Positions 5,553 through 6,990 of a stretch of DNA of 6,990 bases are shown here, piece by piece (the stretch's first letter is position 1; each line of letters begins with the position of its first letter). Origin of the DNA: JAJXWB01 sp047605445 (lineage in GTDB: Bacteria; Pseudomonadota; Alphaproteobacteria; Rhizobiales; Beijerinckiaceae); assembly GCA_047605445.1 (NCBI GenBank), contig JASGFP010000154.1:1-6990 (forward strand). Direction: 5' to 3'. The notes under the pieces are model-generated. The model worked only from the letters and a program-made list of their open reading frames with translations. It had not been told where the DNA came from and ran no database searches. The position numbers and the translations under genes are program-made.

Positions 5553-6212
5553 TCAGTCCCGACTCCCCCCGGTCTGCCGCATCGAAATAGTCGCGCTCGG
5601 CGGCAAGTTCACATCGGCGCGACGATCCCAATACCTGCCTGTCATGGCGCCCGGTTCCGGCGAGGTCATGGAAAACCAGTTAACGCCATTGTTTGTGAAA
5701 ACATATGCGTTGCCCTGAATGGTGTAGCGGATGTCGAAGCACTGCAGGCCCGCTCTCGCTGGATAGCAGTAGCGTCCCTCGCCCTGGCGATTTGGGTAGA
5801 GCTCAAACGTGGCCGGGAGAGTGCCCCTCGATTTGTCTCTCCAGATCCAGGTCCCCTCGAACCGCAAGGCGGATTTGTTCGGCCTTGCCGAATTTGCCGC
5901 TCTGCTTGGCTGTGCTCCGTTGCCGGCGCATTGCGTAACAAGACGCCGGATATTCGCCTCAGCGCCCTGCACACTTGCCTGCGGCTGCTTCATGCACCAG
6001 TCGAAATGCATCTGGTAGTTGCTGTGCACGCCCTTCGCATAATCGAGGCATGCAGGATTTTTCTTTAGCGCCAGATCGACGACGCCTGCCATGTTCGCTC
6101 CGTAGGTGGAGCAAAACCGGGTATCGCCTTGCGCCATGGCTGGTCCGCATGACAACGACGCAATGGCGACCGTCGCCACAAGGCCCGTCAACAGCGCGCC
6201 GCCCCAACGCAT
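5553..6212 (-). CDS. Secreted cysteine-containing protein of unknown function
   Basis: I do not recognise a named family. The 219-residue product starts with a signal peptide: MRWGG, a hydrophobic run at about 6-21, then a likely type I cleavage after PAMA (residues 24-27). Cys22 is not in a proper lipobox, so a lipoprotein is unlikely. The exported part has two regions. Residues 30-97 look helical, with cysteines 34, 55, 73 and 95 spaced 21, 18 and 22 apart, suggesting two disulfides in a helical bundle. Residues 117-214 look beta-rich (GTWIWRD, FELYPNRQGEGRYCY, FTNNGVNWFSM) with Cys149 and Cys158. The ATG at 6210-6212 was chosen because it places the signal peptide at the N-terminus, though its ribosome site is poor; an ATG at 6327-6329 would add 39 residues. 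It lies downstream of ligB on the same strand but behind a strong terminator, so it is probably transcribed alone. Confidence 0.75.
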   Translation of the reverse strand: MRWGGALLTGLVATVAIASLSCGPAMAQGDTRFCSTYGANMAGVVDLALKKNPACLDYAKGVHSNYQMHFDWCMKQPQASVQGAEANIRRLVTQCAGNGAQPSRAANSARPNKSALRFEGTWIWRDKSRGTLPATFELYPNRQGEGRYCYPARAGLQCFDIRYTIQGNAYVFTNNGVNWFSMTSPEPGAMTGRYWDRRADVNLPPSATISMRQTGGSRD

Positions 6213-6518
6213 TTTCCGTTCGGGCGCGAGTCGTCCGACGCTGGATGCCTTGCGGTCGAAATTGCCGATTGCGCAGGACGCGCGCCATGAATCAGCCATC
6301 GACGCGATGGCCGCCAAAGTCTTCCACATTTTTCCCCAACCCTCTCTGTCCCGCGCCCTTCGACAGCACAAACGCCGATGCGCTGTAGCCATATGCACGG
6401 TGCGACGCTCAAGCTCGCCAATTTCGCTGCCGTCTGCAAGCCCACATTCGAACTCGAAGCTGAGTTGGTCGATACGAAACGGAAGGCCCTGACGGTTCGG
6501 CGCCCCCGCCAACCAACC
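6213..6518. other. Region without an assigned gene between the secreted protein and the ligB terminator
   Basis: No separate gene was found. On the minus strand the frame of the secreted protein stays open to 6545, so a longer N-terminus starting at 6327-6329 remains possible (GGGGAAAA directly precedes that ATG). The residues it would add look neither like a signal peptide nor like a known domain. The promoter of the secreted-protein gene should be in this stretch, but no pair of boxes with good spacing could be identified. Confidence 0.5.
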
Positions 6519-6556
6519 AAAAAAAGGACGCCGCCGCGTTCGCACGCAGCGGCGCC
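6519..6556 (-). terminator. Intrinsic terminator of the ligB transcript
   Basis: On the minus strand a strong hairpin spans 6526-6556: arms of 11 pairs interrupted by one bulged base and one A/C mismatch, with a six-base loop. It is followed at once by seven T residues (6519-6525). It starts 39 bases after the ligB stop codon. This is a standard Rho-independent terminator and indicates that ligB is the last gene of its transcript. Confidence 0.85.
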
Positions 6557-6595
6557 TGCCCCAGTTGGACGCGGCGGCAGGCCGCGCCTATGTCG

Positions 6596-6990
6596 TCACG
6601 CCGCTTTCGCGGTTTCCATGGCGCGGGTGTGCGACAGCAATTGCACCGCCGACGCCGTATTCGAGATCGGGATGTGGTAGGTGCGATGCACCTCCTTCAC
6701 CTCGCCCTGCATCGCCGCGCGCGCGGCGATCCAGCACATCAGTTCGACGCCCTGCGCGCCGGCCTTCTCGACCACGTCGAGCGACGAATATTTCGTCAGC
6801 GGCTCGACGCCGCTCACCATCGCCTCGAGGCATTCCTGATCGAAGGCCTTGTTGATGAAGCCCGCCCGCTCGCCGTCGAGCTGGTGCGACAGGCCGCCGG
6901 AGCCGATCAGCAGCACCTTCTTGTCTTCGGGCCAAGATTCGATCGCCTTGCCGACGGCGCGCCCGAGATCGAAGCAGCGCTTGGGGCCGG
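6596..6990 (-). CDS. ligB: Protocatechuate 4,5-dioxygenase beta chain (LigB/PmdB), C-terminal part
   Basis: This is the catalytic subunit of the extradiol dioxygenase that, with the alpha chain LigA, opens protocatechuate between carbons 4 and 5 using Fe(II) and O2. The product is the semialdehyde used by LigC. The last 130 residues are visible; the start lies beyond the right edge. GSGGLSHQLDGERAGFINK (29-47 of the visible part), QGVELMCWIAARAAM (79-93) and EVHRTYHIPISNTASAV (99-115) are characteristic of LigB. The visible H35 and E82 are 47 residues apart, the same spacing as His195 (catalytic base) and Glu242 (iron ligand) of the Sphingobium enzyme, so the site looks intact in this half. 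The other iron ligands, His12 and His61, are outside the window. An equivalent name is pmdB. Confidence 0.93.
   Translation of the reverse strand, partial: GPKRCFDLGRAVGKAIESWPEDKKVLLIGSGGLSHQLDGERAGFINKAFDQECLEAMVSGVEPLTKYSSLDVVEKAGAQGVELMCWIAARAAMQGEVKEVHRTYHIPISNTASAVQLLSHTRAMETAKAA

Noticed and set aside
5528..5554. Imperfect hairpin GATTG...CAATC between the regulator and the secreted-protein gene
   Set aside because: Only five outer pairs are continuous, two mismatches interrupt the inner part, there is no T tract, and it overlaps the stop codon at 5553.
6213..6545. Very long form of the secreted protein starting at 6545
   Set aside because: That start lies inside the ligB terminator stem, so the message would be cut, and the signal peptide would be internal.

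Overview
The window looks like a chromosomal piece of a high-GC alphaproteobacterium, probably Hyphomicrobiales-like. The reasons are strongly G/C-biased third codon positions, GGAGG-type ribosome binding sites, and the kinds of genes present. No rRNA, tRNA, CRISPR array, transposase or phage gene was seen.

Layout, left to right: (1) Positions 1-171 hold a possible gene end on the + strand and a large imperfect inverted repeat. (2) A minus-strand two-gene unit encodes an AhpD/carboxymuconolactone-decarboxylase-like CxxC protein and, 8 bp downstream, a single-domain rhodanese. A sigma70-like promoter in front of it carries a 16-bp near-palindrome in its spacer, the position of a repressor site. 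(3) On the + strand lie ligC/pmdC (4-carboxy-2-hydroxymuconate semialdehyde dehydrogenase) and then an aldo/keto reductase. (4) A cytochrome P450 on the minus strand is divergent from a PobR-like AraC-family activator on the + strand. (5) A secreted cysteine-containing protein of unknown function lies on the minus strand. (6) The window ends inside ligB/pmdB, the beta chain of protocatechuate 4,5-dioxygenase, on the minus strand. Its stop codon is followed by a clear intrinsic terminator.

The common theme is catabolism of lignin-type aromatic acids. LigB (with LigA, not visible) opens the protocatechuate ring at the 4,5 bond. LigC then oxidises the product to 2-pyrone-4,6-dicarboxylate. The P450 and its PobR-like neighbour could feed this route, for example by demethylating or hydroxylating a benzoate to give protocatechuate; that link is inferred from context only. 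The CxxC protein plus rhodanese is probably a separate thiol/sulfur-stress unit.

No clearly new multi-gene system was found. The points most worth checking are the candidate operator before the CxxC/rhodanese pair, the orphan P450-AraC pair with its own near-palindrome, the unassigned secreted protein, and a coding-like 23-codon stretch after the aldo/keto reductase.
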